This document shows, piece by piece, positions 43,519-54,494 of a stretch of 64,000 bases of DNA; position 1 is the stretch's first letter; each line of letters opens with the position of its first letter. The notes under the pieces were generated by a model. That model was not told where the DNA came from and did no database searches. It saw only the letters and a list, made by a program, of their open reading frames with translations. Source of the stretch: Rhizobium binae (lineage in GTDB: Bacteria; Pseudomonadota; Alphaproteobacteria; Rhizobiales; Rhizobiaceae); assembly GCF_017357225.1 (NCBI RefSeq), contig NZ_CP071604.1, forward strand, positions 3,751,501-3,815,500, in the 5' to 3' direction. The position numbers and the translations under genes are program-made.

Positions 43519-45321
<1,803 letters not shown>

Positions 45322-45458
45322 CCGGCGCTTTTCCTTCAACCCGCGACGAAAGTCTGAAAACCCTGCCGCCTCCTGCGGTTGTCTTTCGCATCTTCCGCCC
45401 TACCCTCTTCATGCCCTGGGTAGGGGATGACTGTTGAAATCCTTGGGAGGAGATAGGA

Positions 45459-46451
45459 ATGGCGCTTTCCAACATGAAGCGACGGACGAGCCTTGCGCTC
45501 GGCTTCGGCGTGCTTGCGGCTCTTGCGCTCGGCGCGTCTGCCGGCGCTGCGGATTTTCCCGATCGTGCGATCACCATGGTCGTGCCCTTCGCGGCCGGCG
45601 GCTCGACCGATGTCGTCGCCCGTATCGTCGCGCAGAAGATGTCGGAAGATCTCGGCCAGCAGGTGATCGTCCAGAACGTCGCCGGAGCCGGCGGCAATCT
45701 CGGCGCCGGCAACGTCGCCCGGGCCGACCCCGATGGTTACACCATCCTGATGGGCACCGTCGCGACCCACGCGCTCAATCCGCTGATCCTCAAATCGACA
45801 CCCTATGATCCCGAGAAGGATTTCGCGCCGGTTTCGCTGCTCGTCATCGTGCCGAACGTGCTCGTCGTCAATCCGGAACTGCCGGCAAAGACCGTGGCGG
45901 AACTGATCGCGCTGCTGAAGGCCGAACCCGATAAATACAGCTACGCCTCGTCGGGCAATGGCACGCCGCTGCATCTTTCCGGTGAACTGTTCAAGAGCAT
46001 GGCCGGGGTCAGCATGCAGCACATCCCCTACAAGGGCGCCGGCCCGGCCTTGAACGACGTCATCGGCAATCAGGTGCCGATCATGTTCGACAACCTGCCC
46101 TCGTCGTCCAGCCACATCAAGGCGGGCACGCTGCGGGCGCTGGCGGTGACGACGGCTGCGCGCGCACCCTCCTTCCCCGACATTCCGACGATCGCGGAGT
46201 CGGGAATTCCGGGTTATGAGACCTACACCTGGAATGCTCTCTTCGCTCCGGCCAAAACGCCGAACGAGGTGGTCTTGCGCCTCAACGCCTCGGCCAAGAA
46301 GGCGCTCGCCGACCCCGCCGTCGCCGAACGCATGAAGGAATTCAGTGCCACCATTGTCGGCTCGACGCCCGAAGAACTCGCCGCCCATGTGAAGGCCGAG
46401 CTCGCCAAATGGGGGCCAGTCGTCAAGGGCGCGAACATCCAGATGGAATGA
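45459..46451 (+). CDS. Bug-family tripartite tricarboxylate receptor protein
   Basis: 330-residue periplasmic solute-binding protein with a signal peptide (TSLALGFGVLAALALGASAG, cleavage near GAADFP). FPDRAITMVVPFAAGGSTDVVAR is the TctC/Bug signature; NVAGAGGNLGAGNVARADPDGYT and PYKGAGPALNDVIGNQV follow. These receptors bind carboxylates for TctAB transporters or sensor kinases. No tctA or tctB gene is near, so it is an orphan receptor. GGGAGGAGATAGGA precedes ATG 45459; ATG 45474 is also possible. Confidence 0.93.
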   Translation: MALSNMKRRTSLALGFGVLAALALGASAGAADFPDRAITMVVPFAAGGSTDVVARIVAQKMSEDLGQQVIVQNVAGAGGNLGAGNVARADPDGYTILMGTVATHALNPLILKSTPYDPEKDFAPVSLLVIVPNVLVVNPELPAKTVAELIALLKAEPDKYSYASSGNGTPLHLSGELFKSMAGVSMQHIPYKGAGPALNDVIGNQVPIMFDNLPSSSSHIKAGTLRALAVTTAARAPSFPDIPTIAESGIPGYETYTWNALFAPAKTPNEVVLRLNASAKKALADPAVAERMKEFSATIVGSTPEELAAHVKAELAKWGPVVKGANIQME

Positions 46452-46609
46452 CGCCTGGACGTGTGTCCGGATATCTCTTGGGCCTGCATTCGGCGAACCA
46501 CAATCCAGCGCCGGGCAGCCCGATTCTCATTAAGGTAGTGGAAAAGCTTGCCATTTTGATCTAGCCTCCTCGATGCTGATGGTGCAATTCAGCGTTTCGG
46601 GAGACATCC

Positions 46610-46798
46610 ATGTACAAATTCGAAGTCTACAAGGATAAATCAGGCGAGTTCCGTTTCCGCTTCAAGGCATCAAACGGGGAAACCATGTTCAGTTCCGAAG
46701 GCTACAAGGCGAAGGCGTCGGCCCTGAATGCCATCGAATCCATCAAGAAGAATACCTCCGGCGCCGAAATCGTCGACCAGACTAAGGCCGAAGCCTGA
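46610..46798 (+). CDS. DUF1508/YegP-family small protein
   Basis: 62-residue protein with one YegP repeat: MYKFEVYKDKSGEFRFRFKA, then NGETMFSSEGYKAKASALNAI. The family usually has one or two such repeats; function unknown. Charged and cytoplasmic. A perfect terminator follows its stop. Start chosen from the repeat's conserved first residues. Confidence 0.93.
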   Translation: MYKFEVYKDKSGEFRFRFKASNGETMFSSEGYKAKASALNAIESIKKNTSGAEIVDQTKAEA

Positions 46799-46810
46799 GC
46801 GGTACGGCAT

Positions 46811-46836
46811 GGGCGGCGTCAAGCCGCCCTGCTTTT
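46811..46836 (+). terminator. Rho-independent terminator after the DUF1508 gene
   Basis: GGGCGGC/GCCGCCC stem with a GTCAA loop and TGCTTTTC following, 12 bases after the stop. Confidence 0.85.
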
Positions 46837-46930
46837 CTGCGCCTTTGAGCGGCGCCGGTGTCTTTGAGGCCCGCCTCACCTGCTTTGAATGTCCGCCGCG
46901 GTTTTTCCTTTCAATTATTTTTTCAAAGCA

Positions 46931-46957
46931 TGTCGAAACGAGCGGCGATCGCGCCTC
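46931..46957 (+). promoter_or_regulatory. Candidate ECF42-type promoter before the DGPF gene
   Basis: TGTCGA (46931-46936) is the -35 hexamer described for ECF42 sigma factors in Streptomyces. CCTC at 46954-46957 is 17 bases downstream, near where the -10 would lie, but is a weak match. The DGPF gene starts 90 bases later. Confidence 0.4.
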
Positions 46958-47047
46958 ATTGTCCTGGACGGCTGAGCCGCTCCACCAGGCTAGACGGCTT
47001 TCTTCGGTCGCCTGGAGCAAAGCCAACAACGAGATCAGGAGTTTCCC

Positions 47048-47386
47048 ATGCAATATGCTCTCATTATTCGCGAAGCCGCCGAGGATTTCGCCCGCCGCAG
47101 CGACCCGGCTTATCGGGATGGCTGGGTCGCCTACAGCAAGGCGCTAGCCCAGGCCGGGATCATGACCGGCGGCGCCGGTCTGACGGCCCCTGAAACCGGC
47201 ACGATCGTGCGCCGAAAGGGCGAGGATCACGATGTCCAGGACGGTCCCTATCCGGAAGGCAAGGAACAGCTCGGGGGCTTCTATCTGATCGAGGTCGCGG
47301 ACATGGACACCGCGCTCGAATGGGCGACCCGTGTTCCAATCTCCGACAAGGGTTCGGTCGAGGTGCGCCCGCGGCTGCAAATGTGA
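47048..47386 (+). CDS. DGPF/YCII-related protein, partner of the ECF sigma factor
   Basis: 112-residue YCII-fold protein with the DGPF-type motif QDGPYPEGKEQLGGFYLIEV and the usual start MQYALIIREAAEDFARR. DGPF proteins are encoded next to, and often controlled by, ECF42 sigma factors; their chemistry is unknown. AGATCAGGAGTTTCCC precedes ATG 47048. The sigma gene starts 8 bases after its stop, so they are one operon. Confidence 0.9.
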   Translation: MQYALIIREAAEDFARRSDPAYRDGWVAYSKALAQAGIMTGGAGLTAPETGTIVRRKGEDHDVQDGPYPEGKEQLGGFYLIEVADMDTALEWATRVPISDKGSVEVRPRLQM

Positions 47387-47393
47387 GGCATTG

Positions 47394-48644
47394 ATGCCGC
47401 CCGACGCCGGACGCGCCGCCGAGCAGGTGGCGCGTCAGTCCTATGGCAAGCTGATCGCCTTTCTCGCGGCCCGCTCGCGGGACGTGCCGGCGGCGGAAGA
47501 CGCATTGTCGGAGGCGCTGGCTTCGGCCCTGCGCGTCTGGCCGGAGCGCGGCATTCCCGATAAGCCAGAGGCCTGGCTGCTGGTGGCGGCGCGCCGCAAC
47601 CTCATGCAGGCGGCCCGCCACCGGACCGTCGAGGCCAACGCACAAACGACGATATCGCTCGCCCTCGAAGAAGTGGAGGAGCGCATGAACGAGGCCGGCA
47701 ATTCCGTTTTTCCCGATGAGCGGCTGAAGCTGCTGTTTGCCTGTACCCACCCTGCCATCGACAGCTCCGTGCATACGGCGCTGATGCTGCAGACGGTTCT
47801 CGGCATCGAGGCAAGAACCATCGCACGGGCCTTCGTCGTTTCGCCGCAAGCCATAAGCCAGCGGCTGGTGCGGGCCAAGGTGAAGATCCGGGATGCCGGT
47901 ATTCCCTTCACTGTTCCGCCTCGCGCCACCCTGCCGGAGCGGCTGGCCGCCGTACTGTCGGCGATCTATGCCGCCTACGGCCTCGGTTGGGATGGGCTTG
48001 ACGGCGAGGAGGCGCACCAGTCGCTCGCCGCCGAAGCGATCTGGCTCGGCCGGGCGCTTCTGACGGTGCTGCCGGACGAACCGGAGGCGATGGGCCTCCT
48101 CTCGCTGATGCTTCACTGCGAAGCCCGCCACAATGCCCGACGCAGCCGCGAGGATCGATATGTGCCGCTGGACGAGCAGGATACGGCAACCTGGAACGCT
48201 ATCATGATCGCCGAGGCAGACGCGCTGCTGCGCAAGGCCGGGGCCCTGGAGCGTTTCGGCCCCTTTCAGTGTCAGGCGGCAATTCAATCCGTGCATGCGG
48301 CGCGCCGCCTTTCCGGAACGACCGACTGGCAGGCGCTGACGACGCTCTATGCCGCGCTGCTGGTGATGAAGCCGACGCTCGGCGCACGCGTCGCCGAAGC
48401 GGCGGTGATCGGCAGGGCATCAAGCGCCGCCGAAGGCCTCGTCCGGCTCAACAGGATCGATCCACGCGCCATCGCGGCCTATCAACCCTACTGGGCCGTG
48501 CGTGCCTTTCTTCTGGCACGGGCCGGCGACAATACCGCCGCGGCTGACGCTTATGTAACGGCGATCGGCCTCAGCGACAGTCCCGCCGTTCGCGCCTTTC
48601 TCGCCGACAGGCTCGAGGAGTCGCGGAGGACACTATCAAGCTGA
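47394..48644 (+). CDS. ECF-type RNA polymerase sigma factor with long C-terminal extension (ECF42 group)
   Basis: 416-residue sigma factor. Region 2 is within residues 1-75 (RDVPAAEDALSEALASALRVWPERG), and the sigma-4 helix-turn-helix is in MLQTVLGIEARTIARAFVVSPQAISQRLVRAK. A ~250-residue TPR-like C-terminal domain follows (DGLDGEEAHQSLAAEAIWLG onward), as in the ECF42/DUF6596 group. These have no anti-sigma factor and are partnered with a DGPF protein, as here. The extension may sense an unknown signal. GAGGCATTG precedes ATG 47394; a longer in-frame start at 47331 overlaps the DGPF gene. Confidence 0.92.
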   Translation: MPPDAGRAAEQVARQSYGKLIAFLAARSRDVPAAEDALSEALASALRVWPERGIPDKPEAWLLVAARRNLMQAARHRTVEANAQTTISLALEEVEERMNEAGNSVFPDERLKLLFACTHPAIDSSVHTALMLQTVLGIEARTIARAFVVSPQAISQRLVRAKVKIRDAGIPFTVPPRATLPERLAAVLSAIYAAYGLGWDGLDGEEAHQSLAAEAIWLGRALLTVLPDEPEAMGLLSLMLHCEARHNARRSREDRYVPLDEQDTATWNAIMIAEADALLRKAGALERFGPFQCQAAIQSVHAARRLSGTTDWQALTTLYAALLVMKPTLGARVAEAAVIGRASSAAEGLVRLNRIDPRAIAAYQPYWAVRAFLLARAGDNTAAADAYVTAIGLSDSPAVRAFLADRLEESRRTLSS

Positions 48645-49676
48645 TTATTTTTCGGTCAGCTTCAGCTCGATGCGACGGTTGGTAGCGCGCGCATCCGGCG
48701 CATCGCCGGGTGCGATCGGCTGGAACTCGCCGAAGCCGGCGGCAACGAGCCGGTCGGCCGGCACGCCTTGACTGATCAGGAACTTGACGACCGATGTCGC
48801 GCGCGCCGAGGAAAGCTCCCAGTTGTCGCGATAGCGGCCCGTTCCGGCAAGCGGCACATTGTCGGTATGACCGTCGACACGCAGCACCCAGTTGATCTCA
48901 GGCGGAATTTCCTTGGCGAGGTCGAGCAGAGCGGCGGCAAGCTTCGCCATCTCCGTCTGGCCCTCCGGGTTGAGATCGGCGCCGCCCGAGGGAAACAGCA
49001 CCTCCGACTGGAAAACGAAGCGGTCGCCGACGATGCGGATATTCTCGCGGTCCGAAAGGATCTCGCGCAAGCGGCCGAAGAAGTCGGAGCGGTAACGGTT
49101 CAGCTCCTGCACGCGGGCGGCGAGCGCAACGTTGAGACGGCTGCCGAGATCGGCGATCTTGGTCTGCGAGACCCGATCCTTATCCTCCGAGGCCTGAAGG
49201 GCTGCTTCGACGGCGGCGATCTGGCTGCGAAGCGCTGCGATCTGCTGGTTCAACAGTTCGACCTGGCTGAGGGCCCGTTGGCTCACCTGCTTCTGCTCGT
49301 CGAGCTCCTGCGTCATCGCGCCGATCCGCTTTTGAGCGGCATCCTGGCCGCCCGACCCGGCGTTCAGCAGCGCCTGCAGCCGCGAGCGCTCGCCTTCGGC
49401 ATTGGCAAGCGAAGCCTGCAAATTGGCGACCGAGTCCTGCAGATCCTGGTTGCTGCCCTTTTCGAGCGCCAGAAGCTGCGTGAGCTCGTTGATCTGGCTG
49501 TTGAGGCGATTGAGCACCTCGTCTCGCCCGGTGATCTCGCGGCTGAGAATGAACTGCCCGACGACGAAGACCGTCAGCACGAACATGATCGAGATGAGCA
49601 GCGTCGACAGGGCATCGACGAAACCCGGCCAATAGTCGACCGTGCGTTCGCGGCGGCGGTTGCGGGCAAGAGCCAT
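48645..49676 (-). CDS. OmpA/MotB-like peptidoglycan-binding stator protein
   Basis: 343-residue inner-membrane protein. A single membrane helix at about residues 17-43 carries an aspartate in the MotB/ExbD/TolR position (YWPGFVDALSTLLISIMF). A long coiled coil follows (residues 55-190), and a C-terminal OmpA domain that binds peptidoglycan (VLRVDGHTDNVPLAGTGRYR, NWELSSARATSVVKFLISQG). Encoded 3 bases after the MotA/ExbB-like gene. Conserved in rhizobia under 'peptidoglycan-binding protein'; the process it powers is unknown. Confidence 0.88.
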   Translation of the reverse strand: MALARNRRRERTVDYWPGFVDALSTLLISIMFVLTVFVVGQFILSREITGRDEVLNRLNSQINELTQLLALEKGSNQDLQDSVANLQASLANAEGERSRLQALLNAGSGGQDAAQKRIGAMTQELDEQKQVSQRALSQVELLNQQIAALRSQIAAVEAALQASEDKDRVSQTKIADLGSRLNVALAARVQELNRYRSDFFGRLREILSDRENIRIVGDRFVFQSEVLFPSGGADLNPEGQTEMAKLAAALLDLAKEIPPEINWVLRVDGHTDNVPLAGTGRYRDNWELSSARATSVVKFLISQGVPADRLVAAGFGEFQPIAPGDAPDARATNRRIELKLTEK

Positions 49677-49679
49677 GGC

Positions 49680-50807
49680 TTACTTGCCCTCGCTCTTCTC
49701 TGTGTGGCTTGCGCGTTCGCGGTGGCGTTCGGCTTTCTCACCGGCCCGCTCCTGCTGGCCGATGCGTTCGGCCAGCCGGTCGAGCGTGCGGCGCATTGCC
49801 TTGGCCTCATCCTGCTGCGCCTCGATCCAGTCGCGCAGCATCTGCTGCTCGTTGCGCATGTTCTTGACGAGTCCCTGGATGCCTTCGGCAAGGCTCGCCA
49901 TGGCGGCGACCGAGCGCTGGCTGCCGACACCGCCCTCTTCGGAGGCCTTGCGCAGATATTCGGAAAGCGCACGCATGTCCTCCGAGGACGAGCCGGATAC
50001 GGCATCGAGCGCCGGCGCAAGATCGGAACCGACATCGGTAACGGAGGAGAGCCAATTCTCCAGCTCCATGTAGAAGCGGTTCTGCGCGCGGCCAGCCTGC
50101 AGGTCGAGGAAGCCGAGAATGAGCGAACCGGAAAGGCCGAGCAGTGAGGACGAGAAGGCCTGCCCCATGCCCGAAAGCGGCGTGGACAGCCCCTCCTTCA
50201 GTGCCGAAAGCACGTCCCCCGTGCCGTTCGAGCCAGCATCGAGCGACTGGATGACACCGCTGATTGAACCGATCGTGCCGATGAGGCCCCAGAACGTGCC
50301 GAGCAGGCCGAGGAAGACCAGGAGGCCAATCAGGTAGCGCGAGACGTCGCGCGATTCGTCGAGGCGGGTCGCGATCGAATCCAGGATCGAACGCAGCGCC
50401 GTCGTCGATAGCGCCAACGAGGTCTTGCGATTGCCGATCAGTGCCCGCATCGGAGCCAAAAGCCGCGGATTGCGGTTGACCTTGTCGGCGCTGCCGGCGG
50501 CACGGAAGGAGTTGAACCAGCGCACTTCGGGGCGAAGCGCCAGCACGTGATTGAATACAAGGATGATGCCGACCGCGAGAACACCGACGATCAGGCCGTT
50601 GAGGCCGGGATTGTGCATGAAGGCGGTCTGCGCCTGCCGGAAGAGGATGGCAGCAATGAACCCGACGATGACGAGGAAAAGCAGCATCGTCCAGAGGAAG
50701 GGCATTGGGCTCGAAAGCCGGTAGGCATAACCGCCGGGCTTCTTTTCGGTGGAGCCGATCTCCGCCACATTTACATTTTCCATAGGTTCAGCAGCCTCCG
50801 AACTCAT
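49680..50807 (-). CDS. MotA/TolQ/ExbB-like proton-channel protein with long C-terminal coiled coil
   Basis: 375-residue membrane protein. Two N-terminal helices (FLWTMLLFLVIVGFIAAILF and LNGLIVGVLAVGIILVFNHV), then the MotA/ExbB core with the TolQ-like helices LLVFLGLLGTFWGLIGTIGS and GMGQAFSSSLLGLSGSLILG. A ~150-residue cytoplasmic tail of helices (SYLRKASEEGG onward) ends in charged repeats (RLAERIGQQERAGEKAERHR). Pairs with the OmpA-domain gene downstream as a proton-driven stator. Distinct from TolQ at the left edge of the window and from flagellar MotA. Confidence 0.88.
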   Translation of the reverse strand: MSSEAAEPMENVNVAEIGSTEKKPGGYAYRLSSPMPFLWTMLLFLVIVGFIAAILFRQAQTAFMHNPGLNGLIVGVLAVGIILVFNHVLALRPEVRWFNSFRAAGSADKVNRNPRLLAPMRALIGNRKTSLALSTTALRSILDSIATRLDESRDVSRYLIGLLVFLGLLGTFWGLIGTIGSISGVIQSLDAGSNGTGDVLSALKEGLSTPLSGMGQAFSSSLLGLSGSLILGFLDLQAGRAQNRFYMELENWLSSVTDVGSDLAPALDAVSGSSSEDMRALSEYLRKASEEGGVGSQRSVAAMASLAEGIQGLVKNMRNEQQMLRDWIEAQQDEAKAMRRTLDRLAERIGQQERAGEKAERHRERASHTEKSEGK

Positions 50808-50895
50808 TGCTGGCGGAGACTAGAGCAACATTGTGCCGAATTGAAGTATCCGGAGGCGAAAACCGTGACTTTACAACAGCCGCGTTTTCCCTCGC

Positions 50896-51696
50896 CTACT
50901 TGGCAGGAATCGGTCGTTTGATGACCTCGATCAGCGCCTTGTGAATGTGTTCGTTGCCGGCGACGATCGCGCCACCCTCCAGAATGGCCGCTCCGCCGTC
51001 CCAATCGCTGGCAAAGCCACCGGCTTCGCGGATGAGCAGGATACCCGCCGCCATGTCCCAGGGTGCAAGCTCAGCTTCCCAGAAACCATCGAAACGTCCG
51101 GCGGCGACATAGGCGAGATCAAGCGTCGGCGAGCCCAGACGGCGAATGCCCGCCACTTCGCCCATCACGTGACGAAGCTCGACCAGGAATTTGCCGTGAT
51201 TGCGCTTGCCGAGCGCCGGCACGCCGCAGCCGATGACGCAATCTGATAGCACGCGGCGCGCAGCGACGCGCAGGCGCCGGTCGTTGAGGAAGGCGCCGCC
51301 GCCGCGCTCGGCAGTATAGAGTTCGTCGGTCGCCGGATTGAACACGACGGCCGCGACGATCTCGCCGTTGCGTTCGAGCGCGATCGAAACGGCGAAGGCC
51401 GGGATACCGTGCAGGAAGTTGGTGGTGCCGTCGAGCGGATCGACGATCCAGCGATGCGCGCCGTCGGTGCCCTTGATCTCCTCACTCTCCTCACCGAGGA
51501 AACCATAAGTCGGGCGCGCCTTGAGCAGTTCTTCCCGAACGATCTTTTCGGCCTTGCGGTCGGCGGCGGAAACGAAGTCGCCCGGTCCCTTCACCGAAAC
51601 CTGCAGGTTTTGCACTTCGCCGAAATCACGCCCCAGCGATTTTCCTGCCTTGAGGGCAGCCTGAACCATGACATTGAGAAGAGCTGAACGGGCCAT
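50896..51696 (-). CDS. suhB: Inositol-1-monophosphatase family protein (SuhB-like)
   Basis: 266-residue Mg-dependent phosphatase. Metal-binding residues are in FLGEESEE (residues near 65-71), WIVDPLDGTTNFLHG (motif DPxDGT) and, near the end, ELAPWDMAAGILLIREAGG. SuhB-type enzymes hydrolyse inositol phosphates, and E. coli SuhB also acts in rRNA antitermination. ATG 51696 follows AAGGAAATGCGCCG. Same strand as the stator pair but separated by 88 bases. Confidence 0.9.
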   Translation of the reverse strand: MARSALLNVMVQAALKAGKSLGRDFGEVQNLQVSVKGPGDFVSAADRKAEKIVREELLKARPTYGFLGEESEEIKGTDGAHRWIVDPLDGTTNFLHGIPAFAVSIALERNGEIVAAVVFNPATDELYTAERGGGAFLNDRRLRVAARRVLSDCVIGCGVPALGKRNHGKFLVELRHVMGEVAGIRRLGSPTLDLAYVAAGRFDGFWEAELAPWDMAAGILLIREAGGFASDWDGGAAILEGGAIVAGNEHIHKALIEVIKRPIPAK

Positions 51697-51897
51697 CGGC
51701 GCATTTCCTTGGGACTGATACGGGACGCGCGCTGCCAGGGGCGGGAAATGTCCCTGAACATGCATGACAGGCAGCGCTGCAAAGATTGGCGGCCTCAAGA
51801 CCACAAAACCACGGAAATTTCAAGAGGAGGGGCGCAAGGCAGCCTGCGGGCCTGGAGACCAGGCATATATTCAGGCCGGATCGCCTCAAAACGGGTC

Positions 51898-52995
51898 TCA
51901 GAATTTCTGCTGCGTCAACATCACTTCGCGAGCGATCTGATCGAGCGGCAAGACGCGGTCGACGCCGCCTTTGGCGATCGCCTCCTTCGGCATCCCGAAA
52001 ACAATCGAGCTCGCCTCGTCCTGCGCCACCGTGTAGGCGCCGGCCTGATGCATTTCCAGCATGCCGCGCGCGCCGTCGTCGCCCATGCCGGTCATGATGA
52101 TCCCCATGGCATTCGAGCCGGCGCACCGCGCCGCCGAGCGAAAGAGCACGTCGACGGAAGGCCGGTGGCGCGACACCAGCGGCCCGGTCTTGACGCTGAC
52201 ATGATAGCGCGCGCCCTGGCGTTCAAGCAGCGTGTGCTTGTCGCCAGGCGCGATCAGCACATGCCCGCGCAGCACCGGGTCGCCGTCGACCGCCTCCTTG
52301 ACCTCGACCTCGCAGAGTCCGTTCAGCCGCTTGGCAAAGGCGTCGGTGAATTTTTCCGGCATGTGCTGGACGATCACCATGCCCGGCGCATTGGCCGGCA
52401 ATTCCTCCAGAAATTCACGCAGCGCCTCCGTGCCGCCGGTGGAGGCGCCGACGCAGACGACCATCTCGGTCGTCTTCGCCATCGCCCGTCCTGTCGGCGG
52501 CGGCAGCATCGCATCCGCAGTCAGCTTCTTGGCCGGTCCGTTGGCCGAAGCCGAGCGCACGGTTCCGGCGGCGCGGCGGACGGTGGGAAGCCGTGCATGC
52601 GAGGCGCTCTTGACGATTTCGCGAATGCGTATCGCATCATCGGAAAGGCTGTCGGCGGCGCCGATCTTCGATTTCAGAATGACGTCGACGGCACCGGCCT
52701 CCAGCGCCTGGATCAGCGTTTGCGAACCCGCTTCCGTCAGCGACGAGCACATCACGACAGGGATTGGCCGCTGCGCCATCAGCTTGCGCAGGAAAGTGAT
52801 GCCGTCCATGCGCGGCATCTCAACGTCGAGCGTGATGACGTCGGGAACCTCCTCCTGCAGCTTGCGCGCCGCCACGAACGGATCGGAGGCAACCGCCATG
52901 ATCTCGATATCGGGATCCTGCTCCAGCACATGCGTCAGCGTCTGACGGATGCTGGCGGAGTCGTCGATGATGAGAACGCGGATTTTCTTACGCAT
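51898..52995 (-). CDS. cheB: CheB, chemoreceptor methylesterase
   Basis: 365-residue response regulator-esterase. The N-terminal receiver has the phospho-Asp in [13 protein letters not shown] and the conserved Lys in DVILKSKIG. The C-terminal esterase domain has the catalytic Ser in [12 protein letters not shown], His in [10 protein letters not shown] and Asp in [16 protein letters not shown]. It removes methyl groups from chemoreceptors for adaptation. Last gene of the che operon read on the minus strand. Full length. Confidence 0.96.
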   Translation of the reverse strand: MRKKIRVLIIDDSASIRQTLTHVLEQDPDIEIMAVASDPFVAARKLQEEVPDVITLDVEMPRMDGITFLRKLMAQRPIPVVMCSSLTEAGSQTLIQALEAGAVDVILKSKIGAADSLSDDAIRIREIVKSASHARLPTVRRAAGTVRSASANGPAKKLTADAMLPPPTGRAMAKTTEMVVCVGASTGGTEALREFLEELPANAPGMVIVQHMPEKFTDAFAKRLNGLCEVEVKEAVDGDPVLRGHVLIAPGDKHTLLERQGARYHVSVKTGPLVSRHRPSVDVLFRSAARCAGSNAMGIIMTGMGDDGARGMLEMHQAGAYTVAQDEASSIVFGMPKEAIAKGGVDRVLPLDQIAREVMLTQQKF

Positions 52996-53128
52996 GAATG
53001 CTCCTCAAGCAATTCCGGGCAACAGTGCGTGAGCGGTTTTGCCGGAAAAGCGCCGACGCTTTCCCTGGGAATTGCGTGCAGACACAGAGATAGGGCATTT
53101 TCGTGATTCTGTGAAAATCGGACATTCT

Positions 53129-53986
53129 CTAGATACGCTGGAACACCGTATTCGACACCTGTTTTAGCGGCAGATCGAAGCCGGTGATCGACTCGGAGTG
53201 GCCGATGAACATATAGCCGCCCTTCGCCAGGCAATCACAGAGGCGGTTGAGGACACCGGCCTGGGTCTGCTTGTCGAAGTAGATCAGTACGTTGCGGCAG
53301 AAGATAATGTTCATCAGGTCGCCGACCGGATATTTCTCGTCCATCAGGTTCATCCGGGCAAAGCCCACCCTGCTGCGCAGTTTCGGCGTGATGCGCACTT
53401 CCCTGCGGCCTAGTTGCTTGGCGACCAGCACATATTTGCGCTGCAGATCGCGCGGCACGGGCGCGATCAGGTCTTCCGGATAAATGCCCCGGCGCGCCGT
53501 CTGCAGCACGTCGGTGGAAAGGTCGGTGGCCAGCACGCTGTAGGAGACGTCGTTGCGACCTTCCGCGAATTCCGCCAGCACCATCGCCATCGTATAGGGT
53601 TCGGCCCCCGTCGAGCAGGCCGAGCTCCAGGTGCGGATCGTGCGGACGCCGCTATTGGCGATTGCCGGCAGCGCCACCGTCTGCATGTAATCGAAATGCT
53701 TGGCTTCCCGGAAGAAGTCGGTTTTGTTGGTCGTCACCACGTCGATGAGGTAGACGGTTTCCTGGGCAAGGCCATCTTGGTTGAACAGGAAGTCGCAATA
53801 ATCGTCGAAGGTGGCATGATTGGTTGCCCGAAGCCGGCGCCTCAGCCGCCCCTCGAGCATCGTCAGTTTGGTCGGCGGCATCTTGATGCCGCTATACTCG
53901 TAGATGAACCGGGCAAGCCTGTCGAAATTGCGCTTGCTGATCCGGTCGCCCGGCAATTGGCTTTCCACCGCTGCTACCATGCTCAT
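53129..53986 (-). CDS. cheR: CheR, chemoreceptor methyltransferase
   Basis: 285-residue S-adenosylmethionine-dependent methyltransferase. An N-terminal helical domain (FARFIYEYSGIKMPPTKLTM, here LARFIYEYSGIKMPPTKLTM) is followed by the SAM-binding motif TIRTWSSACSTGAEPYTMAM and the segment FCRNVLIYFDKQTQ. It methylates receptor glutamates. It starts 30 bases after the cheW stop, so they are one operon. Confidence 0.96.
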   Translation of the reverse strand: MSMVAAVESQLPGDRISKRNFDRLARFIYEYSGIKMPPTKLTMLEGRLRRRLRATNHATFDDYCDFLFNQDGLAQETVYLIDVVTTNKTDFFREAKHFDYMQTVALPAIANSGVRTIRTWSSACSTGAEPYTMAMVLAEFAEGRNDVSYSVLATDLSTDVLQTARRGIYPEDLIAPVPRDLQRKYVLVAKQLGRREVRITPKLRSRVGFARMNLMDEKYPVGDLMNIIFCRNVLIYFDKQTQAGVLNRLCDCLAKGGYMFIGHSESITGFDLPLKQVSNTVFQRI

Positions 53987-54015
53987 AAGACGCAGTACTC
54001 CGGGTTGACGCGCGG

Positions 54016-54492
54016 TCAGGCCGCTGATTGCAGTGCAGTGGCATCCTCGCGCGACAGCAGCCGCGCGAGATCGATGATGACGACAAAGCCGTTTTCACGG
54101 CGTACGACGCCGGCAATATAGTCCGAACGCCAGCGCACGCCGATATCGGGCGCCGCCTCGATCTGGTCACGGCGAAACGGCGTGACCTCGAAGACGCGGT
54201 CGGCAACGAGACCGAGAGTGAGAAGCCGATTTTCCATCGGCACGTCGAGGACGAGCACCCGCGTATGCGGGGTCGGCTCGGTCTTCGTCATGCCGAGCTT
54301 CAATCGAAGATCGATGGTCGGCACGCCCTGCCCGCGCACATCGCGCAGGCCGAGCAGATAGTCGGGACCATTCGGAATCCTAAAAGCTTCCGCATAGTCG
54401 AGGATTTCACGGACGACTTCGACCGGCACGGCGAAAATCTCCTCGCCGAGGCTGAAGGTCACGAACTGCGCTTCCAGAGATGTTGGAGCCAT
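54016..54492 (-). CDS. cheW: CheW coupling protein
   Basis: 158-residue single-domain scaffold linking receptors to CheA. FVTFSLGEEIFAVPVEVVREIL, GLRDVRGQGVPTIDLRLKLG (the receptor-contact strand), and VVRRENGFVVIIDLARLL are characteristic. It is the first of two cheW copies in the operon (the other is at 58423), and lies 2 bases downstream of the chemoreceptor stop, overlapping transcripts. Confidence 0.95.
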   Translation of the reverse strand: MAPTSLEAQFVTFSLGEEIFAVPVEVVREILDYAEAFRIPNGPDYLLGLRDVRGQGVPTIDLRLKLGMTKTEPTPHTRVLVLDVPMENRLLTLGLVADRVFEVTPFRRDQIEAAPDIGVRWRSDYIAGVVRRENGFVVIIDLARLLSREDATALQSAA

Positions 54493-54494
54493 GA

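Noticed and set aside
48645..50807. Zorya defence system
   Set aside because: ZorA/ZorB-like architecture only; zorC, zorD and zorE are absent and the neighbours are suhB and an ECF sigma factor, so I do not call a defence system.
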